Positions 1 through 6,172 of a DNA stretch of 11,944 nucleotides are shown piece after piece (the stretch's first letter is position 1; each line of letters begins with the position of its first letter). Origin of the DNA: Suilimivivens sp964393865 (lineage in GTDB: Bacteria; Bacillota; Clostridia; Lachnospirales; Lachnospiraceae); NCBI GenBank assembly GCA_964393865.1, contig CAYMUW010000062.1:1-11944 (forward strand). The letters run 5' to 3'. The notes under the pieces are model-generated. The model was given only the letters and a program-made list of their open reading frames with translations. It made no database searches and had not been told where the DNA came from. The position numbers and the translations under genes are program-made.

Positions 1-794
1 CGCAGAAGGACAGGATGTTCGCGGGACTGAGCGTTTCGCGCAACTATGGACATCAGAGCGCGATCCTTGCGGGCATGATGGCGGCGCGGGCGAAGGCGGA
101 TGCGGTGGTGACGATCGATGCGGATCTGCAGCAGGACATCGAGGCGCTGGACAGGTTTCTGGAGTGCTATGAAAACGGCTGCGATATTGTATACGGCGTG
201 CGCAATGACCGGAATACGGACGGCTTTTTCAAAAAGGCGACCGCTGGCATTTTTTATAAACTCATGCATGTGCTGGGCTGTGAAACGATCACCAATCATG
301 CGGATTACCGCCTGATGTCAAAGAAGGCGTTGGACGCGCTTGCGGAATTTCATGAAACAAATCTGTTTTTGAGAGGGCTGATTCCCACCATGGGTTTCCA
401 GTCCGACATTGTATATTTTGATGTGAAAGCACGGGAGGCTGGACAGTCCAAATATAATCTGAAAAAAATGGTCACGCTGGCGATGGACGGTATTACATCC
501 ATGAGCACCAGGCCGCTTCAGATGATCGTGGTGCTGGGGCTGCTGACATTTTTGGTCAGCATCGGCATTTTTATTTCCTGTATCTGGGACTGGGCGCACG
601 GTCAGGTCGTTGCGGGATGGACGACCACGGTCGCATCCACCTGTCTGATCGGCGGTATGACGCTGCTTTCGCAGGGAATTATCGGGGAATATATCGGGAA
701 GATTTATATGGAAAGCAAGGGCAGGCCCCGCTACATTGTGGAGTCCATGATTCTGCGGGAGAAAGATGAAGAGGACGATGATGAGCAGAATTGA
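1..794 (+). CDS. Polyprenyl-phosphate glycosyltransferase, GtrB/CsbB-like GT2 (5' partial)
   Basis: The reading frame is open to the window edge (codons from position 3), so the first part of the GT-A fold lies upstream; the ATG at 15 is internal. What remains starts at the family-typical SRNYGHQ segment. It continues with the metal-binding DADLQ motif (about residues 35-39 counted from the ATG at 15), then NHADYRLMSKKALDAL and the AREAGQSKYNLKK segment. Two C-terminal membrane helices follow (about 167-192 and 206-230), ending in GEYIGKIYMESKGRPRYIV. This ending is characteristic of GtrB, CsbB and YfdH-type enzymes, which transfer a sugar from a nucleotide donor to undecaprenyl phosphate on the inner face of the membrane. 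The sugar cannot be read from sequence. The gene overlaps the downstream deacetylase by 14 nt, so the two are probably translationally coupled. The family is clear; the substrate is unknown. Confidence 0.9.
   Translation, partial: QKDRMFAGLSVSRNYGHQSAILAGMMAARAKADAVVTIDADLQQDIEALDRFLECYENGCDIVYGVRNDRNTDGFFKKATAGIFYKLMHVLGCETITNHADYRLMSKKALDALAEFHETNLFLRGLIPTMGFQSDIVYFDVKAREAGQSKYNLKKMVTLAMDGITSMSTRPLQMIVVLGLLTFLVSIGIFISCIWDWAHGQVVAGWTTTVASTCLIGGMTLLSQGIIGEYIGKIYMESKGRPRYIVESMILREKDEEDDDEQN
768..775 (+). promoter_or_regulatory. Ribosome binding site choosing the deacetylase start
   Basis: GAAGAGGA lies inside the end of the upstream glycosyltransferase gene, about 5-6 nt before the ATG at 781. 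An in-frame ATG at 766 lies upstream of this site and has no good site of its own. An ATG at 778 is also in frame, but its spacing to the site is short. Confidence 0.5.
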
Positions 795-1671
795 TATTCA
801 CGCGGATGATTTCGGCGAGTCCCTGCATGCCAGCGAGGACATTCTGGAATGCTTAAAGGCGGGAAAGCTGGACAGCATCAGCGTGCTTTCCAACATGAGC
901 TGTTTTGAAGAATGTGTTAAACGGTATCGGGAAGAACAGGAAGCATTTCCGGCAGAGCCGAAGCTGTCCGTACATTTGAATTTTATGGAGGGAAGCTGTC
1001 TTTCAGATCCGGGTGAAATTCCGGAGCTTGTGGATAAAGAGGGGCATTTTTGCATCTCCTGGGGAAAGCTGTTTTTGCGTTCCTGTCTGCCGGGAAAAAG
1101 AAAGCTGAAGGAACAGCTGAAAACGGAAATGAAGCTCCAGATTAAGGCGGTATGCAGGGCGTTTCCGGAAATCAAAAGGCTGCGCATTGACAGCCATCAG
1201 CATACTCATATGATTCCGGTGGTGTCGGATGCCCTGTTTGAGGTGCTTTCGGAAAATGGCTGGCAGGTGGAGTATATCCGCAATGCGAAAGAGCCGATTT
1301 TTCCTTTCCTGAAGGAGCTGTCTCTTTACAAGACGTATCGTCCGGTAAATTTTGTGAAAAATATGATCCTGAATTACTGTTCCCTGTTTATGGAGAGCAG
1401 GTTGAGGGCGTTGCAGCTGGAGCCGATGTATTTGTGGGGGCTCGTTATGAGCGGCCATATGGATGAACGGCGGGTGGCGAAGCTGATGCCTTCCATGCGG
1501 AGAAAAGCGGAAAGAAAGGGCAGAACGCTGGAAATCCTGTTTCATCCGGGACAGGTGCAGAAAACAGAAATTTCAGCGGAATTCAGTCAGAAGGAAGCGA
1601 TTGCGTTTCACATCTCGGAGGATCGGCAGGTTGAAAAAAGCGCGGTTATGCATCTTGGCTTTGGAAAATAG
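781..1671 (+). CDS. ChbG/HpnK/NaxD (YdjC)-family carbohydrate deacetylase
   Basis: A 296-residue protein of the YdjC/ChbG family, metal-dependent enzymes that remove acetyl groups from N-acetylated sugars. Visible family motifs are HADDFG near the N-terminus (residues 7-12), LSVHLNF (His65), DSHQHTHM (137-144, with His139, His141 and His143) and FHPG near the C-terminus (His255). The acidic pair in HADDFG and the histidines of the second and third motifs are the expected metal ligands. There is no signal peptide or membrane helix, so it acts in the cytosol. The start at 781 is preferred because a Shine-Dalgarno-like GAAGAGGA sits just before it; starts at 766 and 778 are in frame and possible. 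It is coupled to a GtrB-like glycosyltransferase and followed by a second GT2, which suggests a lipid-linked or nucleotide-linked N-acetylhexosamine as substrate rather than free chitobiose. The family is certain; the substrate is inferred. Confidence 0.87.
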   Translation: MSRIDIHADDFGESLHASEDILECLKAGKLDSISVLSNMSCFEECVKRYREEQEAFPAEPKLSVHLNFMEGSCLSDPGEIPELVDKEGHFCISWGKLFLRSCLPGKRKLKEQLKTEMKLQIKAVCRAFPEIKRLRIDSHQHTHMIPVVSDALFEVLSENGWQVEYIRNAKEPIFPFLKELSLYKTYRPVNFVKNMILNYCSLFMESRLRALQLEPMYLWGLVMSGHMDERRVAKLMPSMRRKAERKGRTLEILFHPGQVQKTEISAEFSQKEAIAFHISEDRQVEKSAVMHLGFGK

Positions 1672-1683
1672 AACGGTGAAAGC

Positions 1684-1705
1684 TTTTCAGGGGTTCCGCT
1701 GAAAA
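1684..1705 (+). other. Intercistronic hairpin between deacetylase and second glycosyltransferase
   Basis: TTTTCAG (1684-1690) and CTGAAAA (1699-1705) form a perfect 7-bp inverted repeat around an 8-nt loop in the 59-nt gap between the two genes. No T-tract follows, so it is not a standard terminator. It may be an mRNA processing or stability element, or chance. Confidence 0.3.
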
Positions 1706-1730
1706 TGATGACAGATATAAGGAGTGGCTC

Positions 1731-2663
1731 ATGGATAAAATTGCAGTATTGATTCCCTGTTATAACGAAGAAAAGACGATCGAAAAGGTTGTGACGGATG
1801 CGAAAGCGGCATTGCCGGATGCGGTGATTTATGTTTACAACAATAACTCGACAGACCGCACGGCGGAGCTTGCAGAGCGCGCGGGCGCCGTGGTGCGCAA
1901 TGAGTATAAACAGGGAAAGGGAAATGTGATCCGGCGCATGTTTCAGGAAATCGATGCACAGTGTTATATCATGGTGGATGGAGATGATACCTATCCCATG
2001 GAAAGCGCACGGGAAATGGCGGAGCTGGTGCTTTTGCGCAATGCTGATATGGTAGTGGGGGACAGGCTTTCCTCCACCTATTTTGAGGAAAATAAGCGCC
2101 CCTTCCACAACATGGGCAACAGCATGGTGCGCGCGTCCATCAATACGCTTTTTAAATCTGATATCCGGGATATCATGACGGGCTACCGGGCGTTTTCCTA
2201 TCGTTTTGCGAAAACCTTCCCTGTGCTGTCAAAGGGGTTTGAAATCGAGACGGAGATGACGATTCATTCTGTTTATAACAACATGCAGGTGGAAAATGTG
2301 GTCATCACCTACCGGGACAGGCCGGAAGGCAGCGAATCCAAGCTCAATACCTATTCGGACGGCTTTAAGGTGCTGGGAACGATTTTCAGGATGTTTCGGC
2401 AGTACCGGCCCTTTGCGTTCTTTGGAATTATGGCGTTGATTTTAGTGCTGATTGCGGTGGGATTCTTTATTCCGGTGGGTGTGGAATTTGTGGAAACGGG
2501 ACTGGTTCCCAAGTTCCCGACGCTGATTGTGTGCGGTTTTGCGGTGCTGGCCGCCATTCAGTCCTTCTTTGCGGGGCTGATCCTGCATAATCTGGGAATG
2601 AAGGACCGCAGGGATTTTGAGTTCAGGCTGCAGATTGTGGAGAAAATGCAGAAGAGCAAATAA
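1731..2663 (+). CDS. Membrane-anchored family 2 glycosyltransferase (DPM1-like, DGDDTYP type)
   Basis: A 310-residue protein with an N-terminal GT-A domain and two C-terminal membrane helices (about 227-250 and 262-288). The nucleotide-sugar-binding start is IPCYNEE (8-14), followed by YNNNSTDRT (36-44) and the metal-binding DGDDTYP (83-89). MTGYRAFS, KGFEIETEMTIH and YRDRPEGSESKLNTYSDG are typical of the acceptor side of dolichol-/polyprenyl-phosphate sugar transferases. The likely role is transfer of a sugar to a polyprenyl phosphate or lipid-linked glycan at the inner membrane face; donor and acceptor cannot be read. AAGGAG at 1719-1724 lies 6 nt before the ATG. It is the last gene of the upstream operon, 59 nt after the deacetylase and followed at once by a terminator. 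Residues expected for catalysis are present and nothing looks broken. Confidence 0.9.
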   Translation: MDKIAVLIPCYNEEKTIEKVVTDAKAALPDAVIYVYNNNSTDRTAELAERAGAVVRNEYKQGKGNVIRRMFQEIDAQCYIMVDGDDTYPMESAREMAELVLLRNADMVVGDRLSSTYFEENKRPFHNMGNSMVRASINTLFKSDIRDIMTGYRAFSYRFAKTFPVLSKGFEIETEMTIHSVYNNMQVENVVITYRDRPEGSESKLNTYSDGFKVLGTIFRMFRQYRPFAFFGIMALILVLIAVGFFIPVGVEFVETGLVPKFPTLIVCGFAVLAAIQSFFAGLILHNLGMKDRRDFEFRLQIVEKMQKSK

Positions 2664-2669
2664 ATATTG

Positions 2670-2711
2670 AAAGCAGGCGTATCAATCCGGGGGATTCATG
2701 CACCTGCTTTT
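2670..2711 (+). terminator. Bidirectional intrinsic terminator between convergent genes
   Basis: Two 19-nt arms (2670-2688 and 2692-2710) fold around a 3-nt GGG loop. The outer stem is AAAGCAGG/CCTGCTTT, the inner stem AATCC/GGATT, and the middle is mostly paired with two mismatches and a G-U. The + strand ends in TTTT and the minus strand in TTTC, so it can stop transcription from both the glycosyltransferase operon and the convergent regulator unit. Confidence 0.78.
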
Positions 2712-2715
2712 CACG

Positions 2716-2940
2716 TTATGCCTTTGTGATATTGTTATTTCCCGCAATGTCTTTTATTTCTTCCGCACTTATTCCGAGCTGTTCAAGCAGACGGTCAAAA
2801 TCTGCTTCTATTTCCGGTAAGCCCTCTTTGGAAGAGGAAAGGTAGAAAAGCAAATGAGAAATATCTCTGTCGGGTGTCACCACAGCTTCATCCTCGGGAG
2901 CGTGCGTAAGCGGCAGGTTGGAGAATAATTTGTCGGTCAC
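2716..2940 (-). CDS. Small acidic protein of unknown function, coupled to an XRE regulator
   Basis: A 74-residue protein not recognised as a known family. It starts at a GTG whose bases overlap the TGA stop of the regulator upstream (GTGA overlap), with GAGGAGG just before it in the regulator's last codons, so the two are translationally coupled. It is acidic, lacks membrane segments or a signal peptide, and ends in a predicted helical part (about residues 41-68, rich in Glu, Leu and Ile, with LLEQLGISAEEI). The coupling suggests it works with the regulator, for example as a partner or modulator, but that is inference. It could also be an unrelated passenger. The stop lies 5 nt from the shared terminator hairpin, which supports it as the last gene of the transcript. 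Confidence 0.6.
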   Translation of the reverse strand: MTDKLFSNLPLTHAPEDEAVVTPDRDISHLLFYLSSSKEGLPEIEADFDRLLEQLGISAEEIKDIAGNNNITKA

Positions 2941-3269
2941 TGATCCTCCTCCCCGATGCTGTTTTCTGATAGCCTGTTTAACAGCAGTTCAACCAGGTTC
3001 AGGTCCTCACCGGAAAGCCGGCTTAATTGGCGCAGGATATGGCGCTGCTGTTCGGTAGTCGCGGATTTTGTAAAAAACTCCTCCGGCGTCATCTCAAAAT
3101 ATTCACATAGATCGAAAAACGCTTCAAATGATGGCAGGGATCTGCCGGATGAAATGGTTTGTATGTAGGTTTTGCATTTCCCTATCTCCATGGAAAGGCG
3201 ATATTCCGAGATGTTTTTCTCCAGCCGCAGATCGGTGATCTTTTCTCTTAAATACTGTGCATAGTCCAT
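2937..3269 (-). CDS. XRE-family helix-turn-helix transcriptional regulator
   Basis: A 110-residue protein with an N-terminal Cro/C1-type DNA-binding domain (about residues 7-66). The helix-turn-helix is around SEYRLSMEIG and TYIQTISSGRSLPS, followed by the usual LxxxCEYFxMTPEEFF segment that closes this fold. The C-terminal 40 residues (about 70-106) look helical and leucine-rich and may dimerise. The start is well supported by AGGAGGG at 3276-3282, 6 nt before the ATG. It is divergent from the UDP-glucose dehydrogenase gene and convergent with the glycosyltransferase operon. A natural, unproved expectation is that it represses itself or controls the neighbouring surface-sugar genes by binding in the 384-nt divergent region. 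Its targets cannot be read directly. Confidence 0.85.
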   Translation of the reverse strand: MDYAQYLREKITDLRLEKNISEYRLSMEIGKCKTYIQTISSGRSLPSFEAFFDLCEYFEMTPEEFFTKSATTEQQRHILRQLSRLSGEDLNLVELLLNRLSENSIGEEDQ

Positions 3270-3313
3270 AGGATACCCTCCTGATAAAATTATAGTTGAT
3301 TTTATTGTGCTAA

Positions 3314-3401
3314 TATCCGTATTAAAATAGTTAAAAGAGCTATATATAAATAAAATAACGAGTACAAAACGTTATAAACGAAAATGAATCGTATACGGAT
3401 A
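3314..3401. repeat. Inverted 9-bp motif TATCCGTAT/ATACGGATA, candidate operator pair
   Basis: TATCCGTAT at 3314-3322 and its exact reverse complement ATACGGATA at 3393-3401 bracket the AT-rich part of the divergent region. A third copy with one mismatch (TATCCGTGT) is at 3464-3472. Placement next to an XRE regulator gene suggests binding sites, but this is inferred from position only. Confidence 0.35.
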
Positions 3402-3489
3402 AAAAACTATGACGGGGCATTTTAGGCGGCTGCTGACCGGAAATTGAATGTGACCGCGGCCTGTATCCGTGTGTTGATTGCAGAATGCT

Positions 3490-3517
3490 TTGACCGTAAA
3501 TCGCAAAATAGTACATT
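3490..3517 (+). promoter_or_regulatory. Weak candidate upstream promoter for ugd
   Basis: TTGACC (3490-3495, five of six matches to the sigma-A -35 box) is followed after 16 nt by TACATT (3512-3517, four of six to the -10 box). It would give a leader of about 145 nt. It is less convincing than the promoter at 3565-3593. Confidence 0.25.
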
Positions 3518-3564
3518 AAGGGTAAGAAATCATAAACGCATTCCGGCAGGCTGTGGTTTGCTGC

Positions 3565-3593
3565 TTGCCAAGAGAGGCGAAGATTGCTATACT
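3565..3593 (+). promoter_or_regulatory. Sigma-A-type promoter for ugd
   Basis: TTGCCA (3565-3570) and TATACT (3588-3593) each match five of six consensus positions and are separated by the ideal 17 nt. Transcription would start near 3600 and give a leader of about 70 nt before the ugd ATG. Confidence 0.6.
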
Positions 3594-3616
3594 GGATATA
3601 TGTGAAAAAACAGCGT

Positions 3617-3650
3617 ATATGATTGCCGCTTAAGCGGTGTCAGATCATAT
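3617..3650 (+). promoter_or_regulatory. Nested dyad in the ugd leader
   Basis: ATATGAT (3617-3623) pairs with ATCATAT (3644-3650), enclosing the perfect 12-bp palindrome CCGCTTAAGCGG (3626-3637). It lies between the predicted transcription start and the ribosome binding site at 3657-3662. It could be an operator or an RNA hairpin affecting translation. It has no T-tract, so it is not a plain terminator. Confidence 0.4.
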
Positions 3651-3656
3651 CATGTG

Positions 3657-3662
3657 AGGAGG
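3657..3662 (+). promoter_or_regulatory. Ribosome binding site fixing the ugd start
   Basis: AGGAGG lies 6 nt before the ATG at 3669. An in-frame GTG at 3654 would place this site inside the coding region, so the longer start is rejected. Confidence 0.85.
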
Positions 3663-3668
3663 TTTTTT

Positions 3669-4982
3669 ATGAAGTTAGTAGTAGCGGGAACCGGTTATGT
3701 AGGTCTGGTAGCGGGCGTGTGCTTTGCGGAAAAGGGACACGATGTAACCTGCGTGGACGTGGACGAGAATAAAGTGAAGCTGATGGAATCCGGAGTGTCG
3801 CCCATTTATGAGGATGGCCTGGAGGAGCTGATGCGGAAAAACTATGCGGCAGGGCGGCTGCATTACACGACGGATTACAGATCTGCATATCGGGACCCGG
3901 ATGCCATTTTCATCGGCGTGGGAACGCCGGAGCAGCCGGACGGATCTGCAAATTTAAGCTATATTGCGTCTGTCTGCAGGCAGATCGCGGAAAATGTGGA
4001 GAAGGATTGTCTCGTCGTGGTGAAGTCTACGGTACCGGTGGGAACAAATGACCATGTGGAGCAGTTTATCCGGGATTTTCTGGTGAGAAAGGAGCTGCAT
4101 ATTGAGGTGGCATCCAATCCGGAATTTCTTGCTCAGGGATCGGCGGTGCATGATACGCTGCATGCGGCGCGTATTATTATCGGAACGGAGAGCGAAAGCG
4201 CAGAACGCACGCTGCGAAAGATATATGAACCCTTTGGGCTTCCCATCGTGGCGATGAACCGCAGATCCGCGGAGATGACCAAGTATGCCTGCAATGATTT
4301 TCTGGCGCTGAAAATATCCTATATGAATGATATTGCAAATCTGTGCGAGCGGATCGGCGCGAATATTGACGATGTGGCGAGAGGAATGAGCTACGATGAA
4401 AGGATCGGCGCGAATTTTCTGAAGGCGGGCATCGGTTACGGCGGAAGCTGTTTCCCCAAGGATACCAAGGCGCTGAAATTTCAGGCGAAAAAAGCGGGGT
4501 ACCGGCTGCGCACGGTGGAAGCGGCGGTGGACGTCAATACAGAGCAGAAGATAAAGCTTTTTGTGAAGGCGAGCAACCGCATGATCAGCTTCGAGCGGCT
4601 CAAGGTGGCTGTGCTGGGGCTGGCGTTTAAGCCCGGCACGGACGATCTGCGGGAAGCGCCTTCACTGGACAATGTTGCGCTTTTGCTGGAGGGCGGCGCG
4701 GATATTTTCGCCTACGATCCGGTGGCTGAGGACAACTTCCGGAAAAAATATCCGGAAGGCGCACATGGAAAGGGAACGATCACCTATGTGCGGGATGTGG
4801 AGGAAGCGCTCAAGGATGCCAATATCTGTTTTGTGTTTACCGAGTGGAAAGAGATCCGGGCGGTCAGGCCGGAGCGGTTTGCAGCGCTGATGCGCACGCC
4901 ATTGGTGTATGACGGCAGAAATATTTTTGATTTAAAGGCGATGAAGGATGCCGACGTGGAGTATTACAGCATCGGCAGATAA
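3669..4982 (+). CDS. ugd: UDP-glucose 6-dehydrogenase
   Basis: A 437-residue cytosolic enzyme that oxidises UDP-glucose to UDP-glucuronate with two NAD+. The N-terminal Rossmann domain starts with VVAGTGYVG (GxGxxG at residues 7-12). Next come GVGTPEQPDGSANL, KSTVPVGT and NPEFLAQGSAVHD. The catalytic block is GYGGSCFPKD, with Cys261 as the nucleophile and Lys264 nearby. The C-terminal UDP-binding domain shows LGLAFKPGTDDLREAPS (about 316-332) and ends in VYDGRNIFD. Length and motif order are normal for the family and all expected catalytic residues are present. The start follows AGGAGG at 3657-3662, and the translated sequence starts directly at the Rossmann strand. It has its own promoter (3565-3593) and is followed 72 nt later by an epimerase, so the pair probably forms an operon making UDP-uronic acids for surface polysaccharide. 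Confidence 0.96.
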   Translation: MKLVVAGTGYVGLVAGVCFAEKGHDVTCVDVDENKVKLMESGVSPIYEDGLEELMRKNYAAGRLHYTTDYRSAYRDPDAIFIGVGTPEQPDGSANLSYIASVCRQIAENVEKDCLVVVKSTVPVGTNDHVEQFIRDFLVRKELHIEVASNPEFLAQGSAVHDTLHAARIIIGTESESAERTLRKIYEPFGLPIVAMNRRSAEMTKYACNDFLALKISYMNDIANLCERIGANIDDVARGMSYDERIGANFLKAGIGYGGSCFPKDTKALKFQAKKAGYRLRTVEAAVDVNTEQKIKLFVKASNRMISFERLKVAVLGLAFKPGTDDLREAPSLDNVALLLEGGADIFAYDPVAEDNFRKKYPEGAHGKGTITYVRDVEEALKDANICFVFTEWKEIRAVRPERFAALMRTPLVYDGRNIFDLKAMKDADVEYYSIGR

Positions 4983-5000
4983 ATGATTTTCAGCGGGCGG

Positions 5001-5033
5001 CAGCGTGTCCTGATGCAGGATGGCCGTTCGCTG
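5001..5033 (+). other. Intercistronic hairpin between ugd and the epimerase
   Basis: Outer arms CAGCG (5001-5005) and CGCTG (5029-5033) enclose a small TCCTG/CAGGA stem-loop (5008-5020). No T-tract follows, so read-through into the epimerase gene is expected. The role is unknown. Confidence 0.28.
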
Positions 5034-5054
5034 TATGTATGACGGGAGATCTTC

Positions 5055-6077
5055 ATGGAGAAAGATGCAACGATTCTGATCACGGGAGCGGCAGGCTTTA
5101 TCGGTTCCAACCTGGCGGCGCGCCTTCTGGAGACGAAAAAGGATATCTGCGTGGTCGGACTGGATAATTTGAACGATTACTATGATGTGAGCCTGAAGGA
5201 GGCGCGTCTGGAAGCGCTTAAGAAGGAGGAACGGTTTACCTTTATAAAAGGAGATCTGGCGGACAGAAGCTGTCTGGAACGTATTTTTTCAGAATATGAG
5301 CCGGAGGTCGTGGTGAATCTGGCGGCTCAGGCGGGGGTACGGCACTCCATCAACCATCCGGACGATTATGTGGAGAGCAATATTATCGGATTTTATAATG
5401 TCCTGGAATGCTGCAGACATTCCTGTGACGGCGGAAAAAGGGGCGTGACGCATCTGGTGTATGCTTCAAGCTCATCCGTATATGGTCAGAATAAAAAGGT
5501 GCCCTACAGCACGGAGGACAAGGTGGATAACCCGGTCTCCCTGTATGCGGCCACCAAGAAATCCAATGAGCTGATGGCGCACGCTTACAGCAAGCTGTAT
5601 GGGATTCCCTGTACCGGGCTGCGCTTTTTTACCGTATACGGTCCGGCAGGCAGGCCGGACATGGCGTATTTCGGATTTACCAATAAAATGGTAAAGGGTG
5701 AAAAAATCCAGATTTTTAACTACGGCGATATGCGCCGGGATTTTACCTATATTGACGATATCATCACCGGCGTGGTGAAGGTGCTGGAAAAGGCGCCTGC
5801 GGAAAATGAGGACGGCGTCAGATACAGGCTCTACAACATCGGAAGCAATAAGCCGGTAAGCCTGCTGTATTTTGTGGAGACGCTGGAGAAATGCCTCATG
5901 GAGGCAGGGGTGATCGACCGTCCGGCGGAAAAGGAATTTCTGCCCATGCAGCCGGGGGATGTGTATCAGACCTATGCGGATGTGGAACCGCTGGTGCGGG
6001 ATTTCGGATTTAAACCGGAGACGCCGATGGAAGAGGGACTAAGGCGGTTTGCACAGTGGTATGCGGAATATTATTAA
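5055..6077 (+). CDS. NAD-dependent UDP-glucuronate 4-epimerase-type sugar epimerase
   Basis: A 340-residue extended short-chain dehydrogenase/reductase. The NAD-binding motif is TGAAGFIG (residues 10-17), followed by DNLNDYYDVSLK, a signature of UDP-glucuronate 4-epimerases. Next come NLAAQAGVRHS, then YASSSSVYG (136-144) with the catalytic Ser region, the catalytic pair Tyr164 and Lys168 (YAATK), and LRFFTVYGPAGRPDMA. RRDFTYIDDI and YNIGSNKPVSL complete the family pattern. It should interconvert UDP-glucuronate and UDP-galacturonate in the cytosol, using the product of the dehydrogenase encoded just upstream. GGGAG lies about 6 nt before the ATG. A UDP-glucose or UDP-N-acetylglucosamine epimerase is the alternative, but the DYYD segment and the ugd neighbour make the glucuronate enzyme the better call. 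No defects are seen. Confidence 0.88.
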   Translation: MEKDATILITGAAGFIGSNLAARLLETKKDICVVGLDNLNDYYDVSLKEARLEALKKEERFTFIKGDLADRSCLERIFSEYEPEVVVNLAAQAGVRHSINHPDDYVESNIIGFYNVLECCRHSCDGGKRGVTHLVYASSSSVYGQNKKVPYSTEDKVDNPVSLYAATKKSNELMAHAYSKLYGIPCTGLRFFTVYGPAGRPDMAYFGFTNKMVKGEKIQIFNYGDMRRDFTYIDDIITGVVKVLEKAPAENEDGVRYRLYNIGSNKPVSLLYFVETLEKCLMEAGVIDRPAEKEFLPMQPGDVYQTYADVEPLVRDFGFKPETPMEEGLRRFAQWYAEYY

Positions 6078-6093
6078 GAAAAGATTAAAGTGT

Positions 6094-6115
6094 AACTTCT
6101 TGCTTCTGAAGTTTT
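6094..6115 (+). terminator. Possible weak terminator after the epimerase
   Basis: AACTTC (6094-6099) and GAAGTT (6108-6113) form a short AT-rich stem with an 8-nt loop, followed by only two further Ts. It is in the right place, 17 nt after the stop, but the stem is weak and efficient termination is doubtful. Confidence 0.28.
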
Positions 6116-6157
6116 GGAATGGTAAGATAAGATTAACCTGGCAGTAAAGTAGAATTA

Positions 6158-6166
6158 GAGGAGGAG
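6158..6166 (+). promoter_or_regulatory. Strong ribosome binding site supporting a TTG start
   Basis: GAGGAGGAG lies 6 nt before a TTG codon at 6173. Starting there gives a complete signal peptide. The next in-frame ATG (around residue 16) would cut the charged N-region away. Confidence 0.75.
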
Positions 6167-6172
6167 ACGGCA

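Larger units (their letters stand above)
3270..3653. other. Divergent non-coding region between regulator and ugd
   Basis: No credible gene is seen on either strand. The regulator-proximal third is strongly AT-rich (runs such as TATATATAAATAAAATAA at about 3341-3358). It contains a short palindrome CGTT-ATA-AACG (3370-3380), inverted copies of TATCCGTAT, and two candidate promoters facing ugd. The part nearest ugd holds a promoter and a dyad-rich leader. No tRNA, riboswitch or known small RNA is recognised. Confidence 0.6.

Noticed and set aside
1003..1545. A 180-codon minus-strand frame opposite the deacetylase.
   Set aside because: Antisense shadow; the sense frame carries all ChbG family motifs.
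3289..3294. A perfect TATAAT on the minus strand just upstream of the regulator gene.
   Set aside because: Transcription would start about 7 nt downstream, inside the ribosome binding site at 3276-3282, and no good -35 box lies at the right distance; the true promoter is probably further upstream in the AT-rich stretch.
2664..3653. Regulator unit considered as a mobile element insertion.
   Set aside because: No transposase, integrase, terminal repeats or target duplication is seen at its edges; a transferred cassette remains possible but unsupported.
3654..3668. GTG at 3654 as the ugd start.
   Set aside because: It would overlap the AGGAGG ribosome binding site and add MRRFF ahead of the Rossmann fold.
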